Part shown: positions 41,040 to 50,045 of the stretch, in pieces
How positions within the stretch are numbered: the stretch's first letter is position 1
Layout of the letters: every line of letters begins with the position of its first letter
NCBI GenBank assembly: GCA_016931415.1
Contig: JAFGEW010000074.1
Span: forward strand, 18,370 to 82,369
From: Verrucomicrobiota bacterium
Lineage (GTDB): Bacteria > Auribacterota > JABMQX01 > JAFGEW01
DNA length: 64,000 bases
Direction: 5' to 3'
Notes under the pieces: generated by a model
Database searches by the model: none
The model's input: the letters and a program-made list of their open reading frames with translations, nothing else
Told to the model about the DNA's origin: nothing
Program-made: the position numbers and the translations under genes

Positions 41040-42448
41040 CCCACACACTCCAGATGACGCGCCCACTCCCGGCTGCGCAGCGGGTCACCTCGACCCCGCA
41101 AGTCAGGTCGCCTCAGACGGCCTTCGTCCTCGAACTCCTCAAGCAGTTCGACCAGTGCGGCATCCGGTACTGCGTCCTGCGTAACTGCGAGGGGCTTCTT
41201 TCGAGTCAAGTCGACGGAGATGTGGACCTGCAGATCGGCAACACGGCGACCGCCGAGGTGATCGGCCTAACCGACCAGGTCGCCGCTCGGTACGGCGGTG
41301 TTCGTATCGTGTTCACGCAGTGGGCCGGCATGATGCGCGCCTGCTACTGCGGCAACGCCCACGGCACGTGGTGGGGCATGCGGCTCGACATCACGCGGCG
41401 ACAGACCTACAAGGGTGTCGAGTTCTTCCACGGCAGAGCGATCCTGCGCCGGGCGGAGCGCCAAGACGGCATCCGCGTGGCTCGGCCCGGCGACGCCGCC
41501 ATGCTCGCCGTGCTCAAGGACATCCTGAGCACGGGTGCAACGAAGCTTGAGTACGTTGCCAACGCACGGCGTGCCCTTCGCTGCAACGAGGCGATGTGGC
41601 TGCATTATCTAAGCAAGCACTTCGGCGTTCGCGCCGCCCGGATGCTCGAGCAGTTCATCGGGAATCCCGTTGTCGTCGCACCGGCACAGCTTGTCCGCCG
41701 GCTGCGCCGCGGCTTGATGATGCGGGCCATGCTCAAGCGGCCCTTCGCCACGCTCCGTGCCCGCCTGACAAGCCTGTGGGATCGACTGAGCCGGCTGCGC
41801 GACCGGCCGGGCGCTTTCATCGCTGTGCTCGGTGCGGATGGCGCCGGCAAGAGCACCCTCATCGAAGCGATACGGTCCCCGCTCAAAGATGCGCTTCGGA
41901 GCGAAGTGCGCTACGAGCACTCGCGCCCGAACTTGCTGCCGAGCATCGCGCGGCTGTTTGGCCGGTCCGTCCAGAAGGGCTCCACGGCAGACCCGCACGG
42001 CGGCACGCTGAGGGGTCCGCTCAGCTCGCTCACTCGTCTCGCGTACTACATGCTCGACTACACACTGGGATTCTGGCTGAAGGTCTACCCTGCCCTGGTC
42101 CGTTGGCCGTGCCTTTGCGTTTTCGACCGCTACTTCTACGACTATCGCCTCGATCCGCGCCGGAGCGGCATTGCGCTGCCGCAATGGGTCTTCCGGCTCT
42201 CTTCTCTCGTTGTGCCGAGACCCGATCTTCTGCTTTGTCTCGGCGGCCGGCCCGAGGCGATCCACGAACGTAAACCCGAACTGCCTCTCGCCGAGGTCGA
42301 GCGGCAGGTCAAGCGGCTCGGGCAGTTCTCCGAGCACACGCCAAACGCCGTCTGGATCGACACCGCGGGGCCGATGGCGACGACCGTGGACCAAGCCCTT
42401 CAGGCGATCACGGCGCGGATGAGCGCGCGGTACAGCGGGAGGCGCTGA
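41036..42448 (+). CDS. Nucleotidyltransferase-like domain fused to P-loop kinase
   Basis: A 470-aa two-part protein. The N-terminal part has a nucleotidyltransferase-type signature, RYCVLRNCEGLL ... VDGDVDLQIG (about residues 44-68; the DxD pair would bind metal). The C-terminal part is a thymidylate-kinase-like P-loop domain: GADGAGKST (about 265-273), a Tyr/Arg-rich middle (AYYMLDYTLGFWLKVYPAL), VFDRYFYDYRLDP like the DR-Y motif of nucleotide kinases, and PRPDLLLCLGG near the end. Similar hybrids occur in EPS clusters and their role is not established. GTG 41036 is preferred (GTGA overlap with the previous stop); ATG 41054 is the alternative. The stop shares an A with the next ATG (TGATG). 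Confidence 0.82.
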   Translation: MTHTLQMTRPLPAAQRVTSTPQVRSPQTAFVLELLKQFDQCGIRYCVLRNCEGLLSSQVDGDVDLQIGNTATAEVIGLTDQVAARYGGVRIVFTQWAGMMRACYCGNAHGTWWGMRLDITRRQTYKGVEFFHGRAILRRAERQDGIRVARPGDAAMLAVLKDILSTGATKLEYVANARRALRCNEAMWLHYLSKHFGVRAARMLEQFIGNPVVVAPAQLVRRLRRGLMMRAMLKRPFATLRARLTSLWDRLSRLRDRPGAFIAVLGADGAGKSTLIEAIRSPLKDALRSEVRYEHSRPNLLPSIARLFGRSVQKGSTADPHGGTLRGPLSSLTRLAYYMLDYTLGFWLKVYPALVRWPCLCVFDRYFYDYRLDPRRSGIALPQWVFRLSSLVVPRPDLLLCLGGRPEAIHERKPELPLAEVERQVKRLGQFSEHTPNAVWIDTAGPMATTVDQALQAITARMSARYSGRR

Positions 42449-43932
42449 TGCTGGACGAACGCTCCGCATCCTGGAAGCTTCTGGTCCCCACGCGACGGCG
42501 GGAGCGCCTGCTCGCAGTGGGGCTCGACGCCGGAGGTACGGCCAGCCTCGCCCGCTGGTGGCAGGAAGTCGCCTGGGTCCCCCCATCGCCCGAGGCCGCT
42601 CGGATGCTCGAGTCGCCAACTTGCGATAGCGGCGAGCATCTGCCGCGCGTTCGCACGATCACTCGCGTGGGCGGCAATGGTACAGGCTATGACACCATCG
42701 TCGTCGGCGCCTGGCCGAACGGCGACCTGCTGAATCCGGCCCTGATCGCCTCGCTGCTCACCCCGGATGGCGCACTGGTCTCTCTCGGGTTTGCCGGTTC
42801 GCGACTGACTACCTCCGGGCTTAAACGTCTCGGATTTCAGAGCGTTCGCCGCTACGCGGCGCTACCGTCTGACCGGCCGCGCCTCTATTTCTCGACGGCA
42901 TCAAGAGCAGTGCGCGCAAAGGGCCTTGGCTTTCACGCGCCCGGAAGCCGTCAAGCTCGGTGGCTGGTCCGAGCCGCCCAACGCTTCAGTGCCTTGGGCC
43001 TCAGGCAGCACCTCCATCGCGGGGCCGTCCTCGTCGCGTCTCGCGACGACGACGCGCACGTGCGCGACGATCTTGCGGTCTGGCTCTCGCAGCAGCTCGA
43101 CCTCCCATTGCGGGACCTTGTGATCTACGCCGGCTCGGACTCGCCGGCACGGAAGTTGACCGTGCTCGCCACAGCCGACAACGGCGATGCCGACGTGGTG
43201 GCCAAGCTCGCCGACACGCAAACCGGCGTTGCAGCGCTCCGGCGGGAAGCCACGGCCTTGGCGGCTCTCGGCGGCACGCCGGCGGCGTCCTGTGCACCCG
43301 CGGTCCTGCTCGAAGGAACGTGGTGCGACTGCACCGTACACGTACAGAGCTGCGTCCCCTCGAACGCGCTGCGGCAAAAGCCAAAGCTCAACGACGCGTT
43401 GGTGTGGTTTCTCGTTCATCTCTCGCACATCGGCCGAGTCACGATGGCGGCGGAGAAGACCGCGGCATGGCAGCGTATCGAGCAGCACCTGCTCAACACG
43501 AACGGTGACAACGTGCCGCCAGCCGTTGCACGGCTCACCCGGCAGCTCACGCGCCTCGAAGAGGCTGAACGGCGCGTGGTGTGTCACCGAACACACGGCG
43601 ACTTCACGCCGTGGAACATCAAGTGGTGCGACGATCAGCCCTTTGTCATCGACTGGGAGGAGAGCGAGCCAGCCGGCCTTGAGCTGAGCGACGCCTGTCG
43701 CTTCCTCTTCCGGCAGGCCTCACTCGTCGGGCCCTGGCCCGGCGGCCACGCGATGCTCCGGAGGTTGCGGACGACATGCAACGAGTCGGCCCGTCGCGCC
43801 GGGCTGCCGATTGCCGGCATCGGCACGGCACTGCGCTTGTGGATGCTTGACGAGTATCTCGCACAGCCGTCGGCCCATATTCTCGACCTGCTGGACGCTG
43901 CCACGGGAGGCAAGCCATGGCGCGTCGCTTGA
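42448..43932 (+). CDS. APH-like kinase with degenerate N-terminal domain
   Basis: A 494-aa protein coupled to the preceding gene. The C-terminal half is an aminoglycoside-phosphotransferase/choline-kinase-like fold: VVAKLADTQTGVAALRREA (ATP-binding Lys and Glu), the catalytic loop CHRTHGDFTPWNIKW (about 380-393) and the metal-binding DW in FVIDWEESEP. The N-terminal half (TIVVGAWPNGDLLNPALIA, GALVSLGFAGS) resembles a class-I methyltransferase without motif I. It forms a tandem with the P-loop/NTase protein, an arrangement that suggests a phosphorylation step on a sugar or lipid carrier. Function unproven. Confidence 0.8.
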   Translation: MLDERSASWKLLVPTRRRERLLAVGLDAGGTASLARWWQEVAWVPPSPEAARMLESPTCDSGEHLPRVRTITRVGGNGTGYDTIVVGAWPNGDLLNPALIASLLTPDGALVSLGFAGSRLTTSGLKRLGFQSVRRYAALPSDRPRLYFSTASRAVRAKGLGFHAPGSRQARWLVRAAQRFSALGLRQHLHRGAVLVASRDDDAHVRDDLAVWLSQQLDLPLRDLVIYAGSDSPARKLTVLATADNGDADVVAKLADTQTGVAALRREATALAALGGTPAASCAPAVLLEGTWCDCTVHVQSCVPSNALRQKPKLNDALVWFLVHLSHIGRVTMAAEKTAAWQRIEQHLLNTNGDNVPPAVARLTRQLTRLEEAERRVVCHRTHGDFTPWNIKWCDDQPFVIDWEESEPAGLELSDACRFLFRQASLVGPWPGGHAMLRRLRTTCNESARRAGLPIAGIGTALRLWMLDEYLAQPSAHILDLLDAATGGKPWRVA

Positions 43933-45215
43933 AGATCCTGGTGTCGGCCTACGCGTGCAGCCCGGTCCGCGGCTCGGAGCCTGGCATGGGGTGGGGCTGG
44001 ATCACGGCGCTCAGCCGCCGCCACGACCTCTGGGTCATCACCGAGAAGGAGCGGTTCGAGACAGACATCGAGGCCGGACTCGACCGCCAGCCCGAGCTAA
44101 GGGATCGCATTCGCTTTTTTTATCTCGCGAACCGGCGTCACAGGATCCTGCGCACCTTCTGGCCGCCGTCTTACTACTGGTTTCTGCGGCGATGGCATAA
44201 GAAGGCCTACCGGCTGGCGCAACAGCTCCACGCCGAAGTCGGCTTCGACGTCGTCCATCAGTTGAACATGGTCGGGTTCCGCGAGCCCGGCTATCTGTGG
44301 AGACTCGACGCGCCGTTCGTCTGGGGCCCCGTCGGCGGGATGGGCCTCATGCCATGGCGATTCCTCCCCTCGCTGGGCTTTGTCGGCGCCGTCCATCACG
44401 CGGCGCGAAACCTGTTCAACATGCTCCATCGCCGCCTGCTGATGCGCCCCAAGCACGCGGCACAGCGCGCCGGAGGAAGGCTCATCGCCGCCACGTCGGA
44501 AACGGCGCGAAACATCTCGCGCTTTCTTGGCCAGGAACCGCACGTTGTCTGCGAGGTAGGTCCCCCGGATCACGAGGTCGGACTCGCGCACGGCCGTCAA
44601 ACGGGCGAGCCGCTGCGCTTGGTCTGGAGCGGGTTGCATGTGTCTCGGAAGGCGTTGCCGCTTCTCCTGCGCGCGCTTGCCCGCCTGCCGAAGGACGTGG
44701 CGTGGCAACTGGACGTCCTCGGTGAGGGACCGCGTGGGGCCGCGTGGAAGCGCCTGGCGCGGCGCCTCGGTGTCGACGAGCGGTGCCGGTGGCTTGGCTG
44801 GCTCCCGCGCGAACGCGCCGTTGAGGTCATGCACAGCGGTCACGCGTTCGTGATCACAAGCCTGCTCGATCTGACTTCCACCGTGCTTCCCGAGGCACTG
44901 GCACTCGGCGTCCCGGTGATCTGCCTCGACCACTGCGGGTTCTCGGACGTTGTCACGCCCGAGTGCGGCATCAAGGTGCCCGTTCACAGCCCGGAACAGG
45001 TGATCGCCGGTCTCGCAGCGAGCATCGTGCGATTGTGGCAAGACGAGCCACTGCGCCGGCGACTGGCGCAGGCTGCCCCGCGCCGCGTCCAAGCTCTGAG
45101 CTGGGAAAGCAAGGCCGACGCCATCGATGCCATCTACACCATGACCATGTGCGGTGAGCGTACCGCGAGCAGAGCACAGGCCGAAGAGTTGTCCGCCGTC
45201 GGCGATACGATCTGA
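43917..45215 (+). CDS. Glycosyltransferase (GT-B, GT4-like)
   Basis: A 432-aa glycosyltransferase. The N-terminal motif LVSAYACSPVRGSEPGMGWGW is a variant seen in many planctomycete and cyanobacterial GT4 enzymes, where the GSEPG loop binds the acceptor or diphosphate. The donor half has VWSGLHVSRKALPLLLRAL, VLGEGPRGAAWKRLARRLG and LLDLTSTVLPEALALGVPVI. It overlaps the preceding gene by 16 bases. Start ATG 43917. Confidence 0.9.
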   Translation: MARRLKILVSAYACSPVRGSEPGMGWGWITALSRRHDLWVITEKERFETDIEAGLDRQPELRDRIRFFYLANRRHRILRTFWPPSYYWFLRRWHKKAYRLAQQLHAEVGFDVVHQLNMVGFREPGYLWRLDAPFVWGPVGGMGLMPWRFLPSLGFVGAVHHAARNLFNMLHRRLLMRPKHAAQRAGGRLIAATSETARNISRFLGQEPHVVCEVGPPDHEVGLAHGRQTGEPLRLVWSGLHVSRKALPLLLRALARLPKDVAWQLDVLGEGPRGAAWKRLARRLGVDERCRWLGWLPRERAVEVMHSGHAFVITSLLDLTSTVLPEALALGVPVICLDHCGFSDVVTPECGIKVPVHSPEQVIAGLAASIVRLWQDEPLRRRLAQAAPRRVQALSWESKADAIDAIYTMTMCGERTASRAQAEELSAVGDTI

Positions 45216-45227
45216 TCGGAGTCCGCG

Positions 45228-46442
45228 ATGCGCGTGTGCATCGTCCACAACTCATATGCCCGCCCGAGCGGCGAGGAGATAGTCGTCAGCAGCACGCGCC
45301 GCGTCCTCGAAGAGCACGGCCACGACGTGTGCATGCTGCAGCGCTCGAGCGCCGAGATCGACCGCATGAGACTGGGTCGCGTGCGCGCATTCTTCAGCGG
45401 CATCTGCAGCCGGAGTTCCCGGCACGCGATGCGGCGGTTGATCGAAGAGCATCGCCCCGACGTTGTACACGTCCACAACGTCTATCCGCTCATCTCGCCG
45501 TCGGTGCTCACCGAGTGTCGCCGAGCCGGCGTGCCCGCGGTTATGACCGTACACAACCACCGCCTCGTGTGCCCGAACGGACTGCTGTCGAGCCATGGCG
45601 AGATGTGCGAGCGCTGCCTGGGCGGTCGCGAGTACTGGTGCGTGCTGCGAAACTGCGAGGGGCACTTGCTCAAGAGCCTGGGCTATGCCCTGCGCAGCGC
45701 GATTGCCCGCCAACGGCGGCTGTTCCTCGACGGCGTGACGCTGTTCGCCGTACTGAGTCCATTCCAGCGCGAGCGGCTCATCGAGTCGGGCTTCCCCGCC
45801 GAGCGTATCGTCGTGATTCCAAACATGGTCTGTTCAGAGGGAGCCAAGCCAGCGCTGGGCGACTACGTAGCCTACGCAGGACGCGTAAGCCCTGAGAAGG
45901 GCGTCGAAACACTCGTCGCGGCGGCCGCGCGGTGTCCGGACATCCCGTTCAAGATCGCCGGATCGCTCGACCGCACGCCCCACTTGACGAGCGAAGCCCC
46001 CGACAACGTAACGTTCCTCGGCCACCTGAAGGGAGCAAGACTGAGCGCCTTCTATGACGACTGCCGCATGGTCATCGTGCCCAGTGTCTGCGCGGAAGCA
46101 TTCCCCATGGCCGTATTGGAGGCCATGTCCCACGGCAAGCCGGTCGTTGCCTCCTCAGTCGGCGGTCTACCGTCGATCGTTGACGACGGCGTGACGGGCC
46201 TGCTCGTCGAGCCGGCCGACGCCGCTGAGCTGGCCGACAAGATCCGCGTCCTGTGGGAACGACCGGACCTGTGCCGCAGGATGGGTGAGGCCGGCCGCGC
46301 CGAAGCATTGAGCGAGTATTCCCCCGAGCAGCACTACGAACGGCTCATGGCCGCTTACGACCGCGCGGGCGCACTCGCTGCCGCACGCACAACGACACAG
46401 ATGGGCCGACGCCGAACGCCTCATCTCGAAACCTCGAGGTAG
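45228..46442 (+). CDS. GT4-family glycosyltransferase with Cys-rich acceptor loop
   Basis: A 404-aa glycosyltransferase of family GT4. The N-terminus MRVCIVHNSYARPSGEEIVV has the usual GGxE-type loop as PSGEE. A cysteine-rich loop after the HNHRLVCPNGLL motif (MCERCLGG, YWCVLRNCEGH) is shared by a subgroup of GT4 enzymes and may bind zinc. The donor half has YAGRVSPEKGVETLVAAAA and EAFPMAVLEAMSHGKPVVAS with E-x7-E, plus GLPSIVDDGVTGLLVEPAD. ATG 45228 is 12 bases after the preceding stop. Confidence 0.93.
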   Translation: MRVCIVHNSYARPSGEEIVVSSTRRVLEEHGHDVCMLQRSSAEIDRMRLGRVRAFFSGICSRSSRHAMRRLIEEHRPDVVHVHNVYPLISPSVLTECRRAGVPAVMTVHNHRLVCPNGLLSSHGEMCERCLGGREYWCVLRNCEGHLLKSLGYALRSAIARQRRLFLDGVTLFAVLSPFQRERLIESGFPAERIVVIPNMVCSEGAKPALGDYVAYAGRVSPEKGVETLVAAAARCPDIPFKIAGSLDRTPHLTSEAPDNVTFLGHLKGARLSAFYDDCRMVIVPSVCAEAFPMAVLEAMSHGKPVVASSVGGLPSIVDDGVTGLLVEPADAAELADKIRVLWERPDLCRRMGEAGRAEALSEYSPEQHYERLMAAYDRAGALAAARTTTQMGRRRTPHLETSR

Positions 46443-46446
46443 TCCA

Positions 46447-47067
46447 ATGCAAACGCTGCAACTCGATCGAACGAACGCCGAAGCGAACCGGAGCGAGCAA
46501 GAAGCAGGAACGGACACGTCGATACGCGCGTCACACCATGGGCCCACCAAAGCCAAACCCGTCCTGCATCTCGGCTGCGGCAAGAGCGCGCGCACAGGCT
46601 GCCTCAACGTGGACCGCATCGAGCTGCCGGGTGTGGACGTGGTCTGGGACCTCAACCGGCGCCCGTGGCCATTCGCTGCTGGCGTATGGCACGACGTGAT
46701 CGCCCACCACGTCTTCGAGCACCTCGACGACCTTGTCCAGAGCATCCGCGAGTTGCACCGGATCCTGGCGCCCGGCGGCCGGGCCGAGATCCGCGTTCCA
46801 CACATGGCGGGCTGGGGCGCATGGAACGACATCACGCACCGGCACTTCCTCACGCGCCGCAGCTTCGATTACTTCACACGCGGTCACCGCTGGAACTACT
46901 ACTACGATTTCGCCTTCTCCACCGTCCGCTGCCACAACGTGTTCGGCATCGGTCGCAGCGCCTGTCTCAACACACTCATGAACCCCCTCGTGAACACACC
47001 GGCCTACGACTGGTGGTTGTGGAAGCTGATCCCCTGTGCGGAGGTCGAGGTTCTCCTCGTGAAGTAG
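46447..47067 (+). CDS. Small methyltransferase-like protein
   Basis: A 206-aa class-I methyltransferase-fold protein: motif I PVLHLGCGKSARTGCLNVD, then DVVWDLNRRPWPF, HDVIAHHVFEHLDDLV and LHRILAPGGRAEIRVPHM. This abbreviated form (motif I LGCGxxxxxGxxNVD) is common in cell-surface sugar clusters and usually annotated as a SAM-dependent methyltransferase. The C-terminus, rich in Trp/Tyr (YDWWLWKLI), may contact a lipid carrier. Start ATG 46447, four bases after the previous stop. Confidence 0.85.
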   Translation: MQTLQLDRTNAEANRSEQEAGTDTSIRASHHGPTKAKPVLHLGCGKSARTGCLNVDRIELPGVDVVWDLNRRPWPFAAGVWHDVIAHHVFEHLDDLVQSIRELHRILAPGGRAEIRVPHMAGWGAWNDITHRHFLTRRSFDYFTRGHRWNYYYDFAFSTVRCHNVFGIGRSACLNTLMNPLVNTPAYDWWLWKLIPCAEVEVLLVK

Positions 47068-47071
47068 GACG

Positions 47072-49075
47072 ATGACTCGTTGCAGCGCAGTGCTGGATAA
47101 GGAGGCCGCGCGCGCGCGCGTGCTCGAGAACTCGCTCGTCGAGGCGGAGAAGCACGCAGGAGAAGCCCCGCCGCCGCAGCGGCGTGACGGCCCGGCGTGC
47201 CAGGCGTGCGGATGCACTCGTCATACGCCGGTCGCCCGGCAACGCGGGTGGACGCTCCGCCGTTGCCGGGGCTGCGATCTGATATCCGTTTTCCCGCAGC
47301 CGACGACGGCGCAGTTGGCTGCCATCTACACGCGATCGGCCGGTTATTTCGCCACGGCCCAGGCCGATCTCTCGAGAACACCGTCCGAACCGGCAAGGCG
47401 CCTTCACCGCCGACTCGTCGCAGCAGGCATCGAGCAAGGACGGTTCCTCGACGTGGGTTGTGCGACGGGTTCACTCATCTACCACATGGCCCGCCTCGGC
47501 TGGCGCACCACAGGCATCGACGTCAACCCGGACGCCGTCGCCGTGGCACGCGCGAATCACCTCGACGTGGCCGAAGGGGCTCTTGAGGAACAGCCGTACT
47601 CCGACGCGTTCTTTGACGTGATCCACATGGGCGACGTGCTCGAGCACCTCCCACGCCCCTGGCAGACTCTACGGACCGCGCACCGGCTGCTCCGGCCGGG
47701 TGGGCTGCTTGTGCTGCGGACGCCGAATGCCGACTGCGGCTTTGCGCGTTCAAGCCTCCGTCTGTCGCGTTGGCTCGGCTCGCCGTGGGCTTGGTCGGCC
47801 GCGCCGTACCACCTGCACGAGTTCACGCCGCAGACGATGTCGCAATTGCTGAGCAGCGCGGGCTTCGAGGTCACCCAGAGCCGCTGCCACGGTTGCTTGT
47901 CGTTCCTCTATGCGCTCGGCGCGTCGGGTTACTTCGATAGCCTGAAATGCCGACTGAAGCGCGACGGCCGGTACAGACTCGACTGGCGGTTGATCACAAA
48001 CGTGCCGAAGCTTGTTGGCGCAGCGCTCCTCCTGCTGCCGGCATTCGCATACGGCGCCATAGCCGATCGCTTTCGCCGGACAGGAACCCGAATGCAGGTC
48101 GTGGCCAGACGGCCATGCCCCGGGCACGAAGCGGCTTCACGACGAGGCGATACGGAGTCCTCGCGCACACCCGAGGAGCAAGCCCCTGCGGCGAGTCTTG
48201 CAGACGTTCTCGGCGTCATCTTCGACCTGTTGACCTGCGAGCAGGCACTTCTGAAGATCGAGTCGTGGCGGCGACACGGCCGGCGCCGGTACGTCACCTT
48301 CTCTAATCCGCACAGCGTCATGATGTCCCGGCGCGAGAAGCAGCTCTCACAAGCCTTCCAGCAAGCAGGAATGACGCTGCCCGACGGCACAGGCATCATC
48401 GCGGCGGCCGACCTGCTCGGCTACCGCCACCATGGCCGGATCACCGGCCCGTCCTTCATGCTCGCCTGCTGCGATTGGGGCAGACAGCACGGGTACAGAC
48501 ACTACCTCTATGGCGGCGACAAAGGCGTCGCTGAGAAGTTGGCCGCGCGTCTCGCCGCCCGGTTCCCCGGCCTCCACGTGGTCGGCACGTGCAGCCCCCC
48601 GTTCCATGAACTGACGCCCGAAGAGGACAAGGCGCTCGTCGGGCGCATCAACTCGGCGAAGCCCGACATCGTCTGGGTCGGCCTCGGCGCCCCGAAGCAG
48701 GAGCGATGGATGGCCGCCCACATCGGACAGATCCACGCAACGGCGATGATCGGCGTCGGAGCCGCCTTCGACTTCCACGCCGGCAGACAAAGCTGGGCAC
48801 CACGCTGGGTCCGACGACTTGGTATCGAGTGGGTCTACAGGCTCGCGTCCGAGCCGCGTCGCATGTGGCGGCGCAACCTTGACAGCCCCCTGTTTCTCCT
48901 GGCCGTCGTCGGCCAATGGATCCGCGGTCTCCTCGGCTCCCGCGCTCGCCGTATCCTCGACGGACACGAACCGCAATCACATCCGTCCTGCACGGCGTCG
49001 TCGGAGGACCGGACCCAGGACCCGGAACACCTCCATGGGCGCAACTCCTTGCAGGAAAACCCAGACGCTCCCTGA
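47072..49075 (+). CDS. Fusion of CxxC methyltransferase and WecG/TagA-type glycosyltransferase
   Basis: A 667-aa bifunctional protein. The N-terminal part has a zinc ribbon (CQACGC ... CRGCDL, about 43-70) and a class-I methyltransferase (FLDVGCATGSLIYHMARLG about 125, DVIHMGDVLEHL), ending with a hydrophobic segment near 315-330 (LVGAALLLLPAFAYGAI). From about 380 a GT26 domain follows: VTFSNPHSVMMSRR, MTLPDGTGIIAAADLLG, YLYGGDKGVAEKLA and DIVWVGLGAPKQERWM. GT26 enzymes (WecG, TagA) add the second sugar onto GlcNAc-PP-undecaprenol, which matches the WecA-like enzyme at 32535. The two activities are normally separate genes. It is the last gene of the EPS operon; the Cys/Ser-rich tail is not conserved-looking. 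Confidence 0.88.
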   Translation: MTRCSAVLDKEAARARVLENSLVEAEKHAGEAPPPQRRDGPACQACGCTRHTPVARQRGWTLRRCRGCDLISVFPQPTTAQLAAIYTRSAGYFATAQADLSRTPSEPARRLHRRLVAAGIEQGRFLDVGCATGSLIYHMARLGWRTTGIDVNPDAVAVARANHLDVAEGALEEQPYSDAFFDVIHMGDVLEHLPRPWQTLRTAHRLLRPGGLLVLRTPNADCGFARSSLRLSRWLGSPWAWSAAPYHLHEFTPQTMSQLLSSAGFEVTQSRCHGCLSFLYALGASGYFDSLKCRLKRDGRYRLDWRLITNVPKLVGAALLLLPAFAYGAIADRFRRTGTRMQVVARRPCPGHEAASRRGDTESSRTPEEQAPAASLADVLGVIFDLLTCEQALLKIESWRRHGRRRYVTFSNPHSVMMSRREKQLSQAFQQAGMTLPDGTGIIAAADLLGYRHHGRITGPSFMLACCDWGRQHGYRHYLYGGDKGVAEKLAARLAARFPGLHVVGTCSPPFHELTPEEDKALVGRINSAKPDIVWVGLGAPKQERWMAAHIGQIHATAMIGVGAAFDFHAGRQSWAPRWVRRLGIEWVYRLASEPRRMWRRNLDSPLFLLAVVGQWIRGLLGSRARRILDGHEPQSHPSCTASSEDRTQDPEHLHGRNSLQENPDAP

Positions 49076-49252
49076 GCTCACGACATGCGATCGAGCGCGT
49101 CGTCGCGCACCCCGACGCCGTCTCAGGCCCGACGAGGGACGGATCGGGAATTGTCCTACCCCTCAACGGGCATCCCCCCGATTGATCCTTCCGAGGCGTT
49201 GATGGCATCCTTCCCGCGTACCGCAAAGGGTTGTCGCCAGGGAGTAGAGACA

Positions 49253-50035
49253 ATGATTCAGGCCATCACAGATCAGTCCGAGTGCCTGTGTTCCACCGAG
49301 CAGCCCGAGGCTCGCACCCTCCGGCAGTCGGTCCAAGCGTGGGACCGCGACACCGGGTTCAACACCGAGGCCGTCGTCCATATGGACATCCTGCGTAACG
49401 CGGCGGTGCGGCTCACGGGCAACACGGCGGATGCCGAGGACTTGCTGCAGGAGACCCTGCTGAAGGCGTATCGGGCTTTCGACACGTACCGGCCCGGCAC
49501 GAACTGCAAGGCGTGGCTCTTCAGGATCCTGAGAAACAACTTCTACAACGCCTACCGCAAGCGCACGAGACGGCCGACCCACGTGAGTTTCGAGCAGGTC
49601 GAGGGCATTGTGCCGGCGAGGCAACGGCCGCCGATCCCGTTCCCGAGCGGCGTCTCTGCCTATCCCGCGGTGATCGAGTTCATGGATGACGAAATCCGCG
49701 ACGCGATCAACAAGGTCGGCCACGTCTTCCAGACGACGCTTCTGTTGTGCGACGTGCACGGTCTGACCTATCGAGAAGCGGCCGAGGTCATGTCATGCTC
49801 GATCGGCACCGTGCGCTCGCGCCTCTCGCGGGCACGGAGTGCAATGCGGAAGCATCTGGAAAACACCGACGCAGCCAAGCGGATGGAGCGGTTGGCAAGC
49901 GCCTCCACCAACAGGAGGAACGGCAGCGGATCCCAGCGGCGCCAACAAAGCGCAGATGGCACCCGTGCGGAGGTGTTGCGGCAGCCCCCAGCGGCTCCCA
50001 GGGTGGAGCCGTTAGCGGTCAGAGCGCATCGATAG
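49253..50035 (+). CDS. ECF-type RNA polymerase sigma factor
   Basis: A 260-aa extracytoplasmic-function sigma factor. Region 2 reads NTADAEDLLQETLLKAYRAF followed by NCKAWLFRILRNNFYNAYRK. Region 4 reads TTLLLCDVHGLTYREAAEVM and CSIGTVRSRLSRARSAMRKH, the HTH for the -35 element. The region between (RPPIPFPSGVSAYPAVIEFM) is a usual ECF linker. About 60 residues beyond region 4 are Arg/Ser-rich and unusual. ATG 49253 has AGGGAG upstream; longer open frames lack a site. The immediate next gene is a small unknown protein in the place of an anti-sigma factor, then two signalling genes, so a stress-signalling unit is likely. Confidence 0.92.
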   Translation: MIQAITDQSECLCSTEQPEARTLRQSVQAWDRDTGFNTEAVVHMDILRNAAVRLTGNTADAEDLLQETLLKAYRAFDTYRPGTNCKAWLFRILRNNFYNAYRKRTRRPTHVSFEQVEGIVPARQRPPIPFPSGVSAYPAVIEFMDDEIRDAINKVGHVFQTTLLLCDVHGLTYREAAEVMSCSIGTVRSRLSRARSAMRKHLENTDAAKRMERLASASTNRRNGSGSQRRQQSADGTRAEVLRQPPAAPRVEPLAVRAHR

Positions 50036-50045
50036 GAGGACACCC

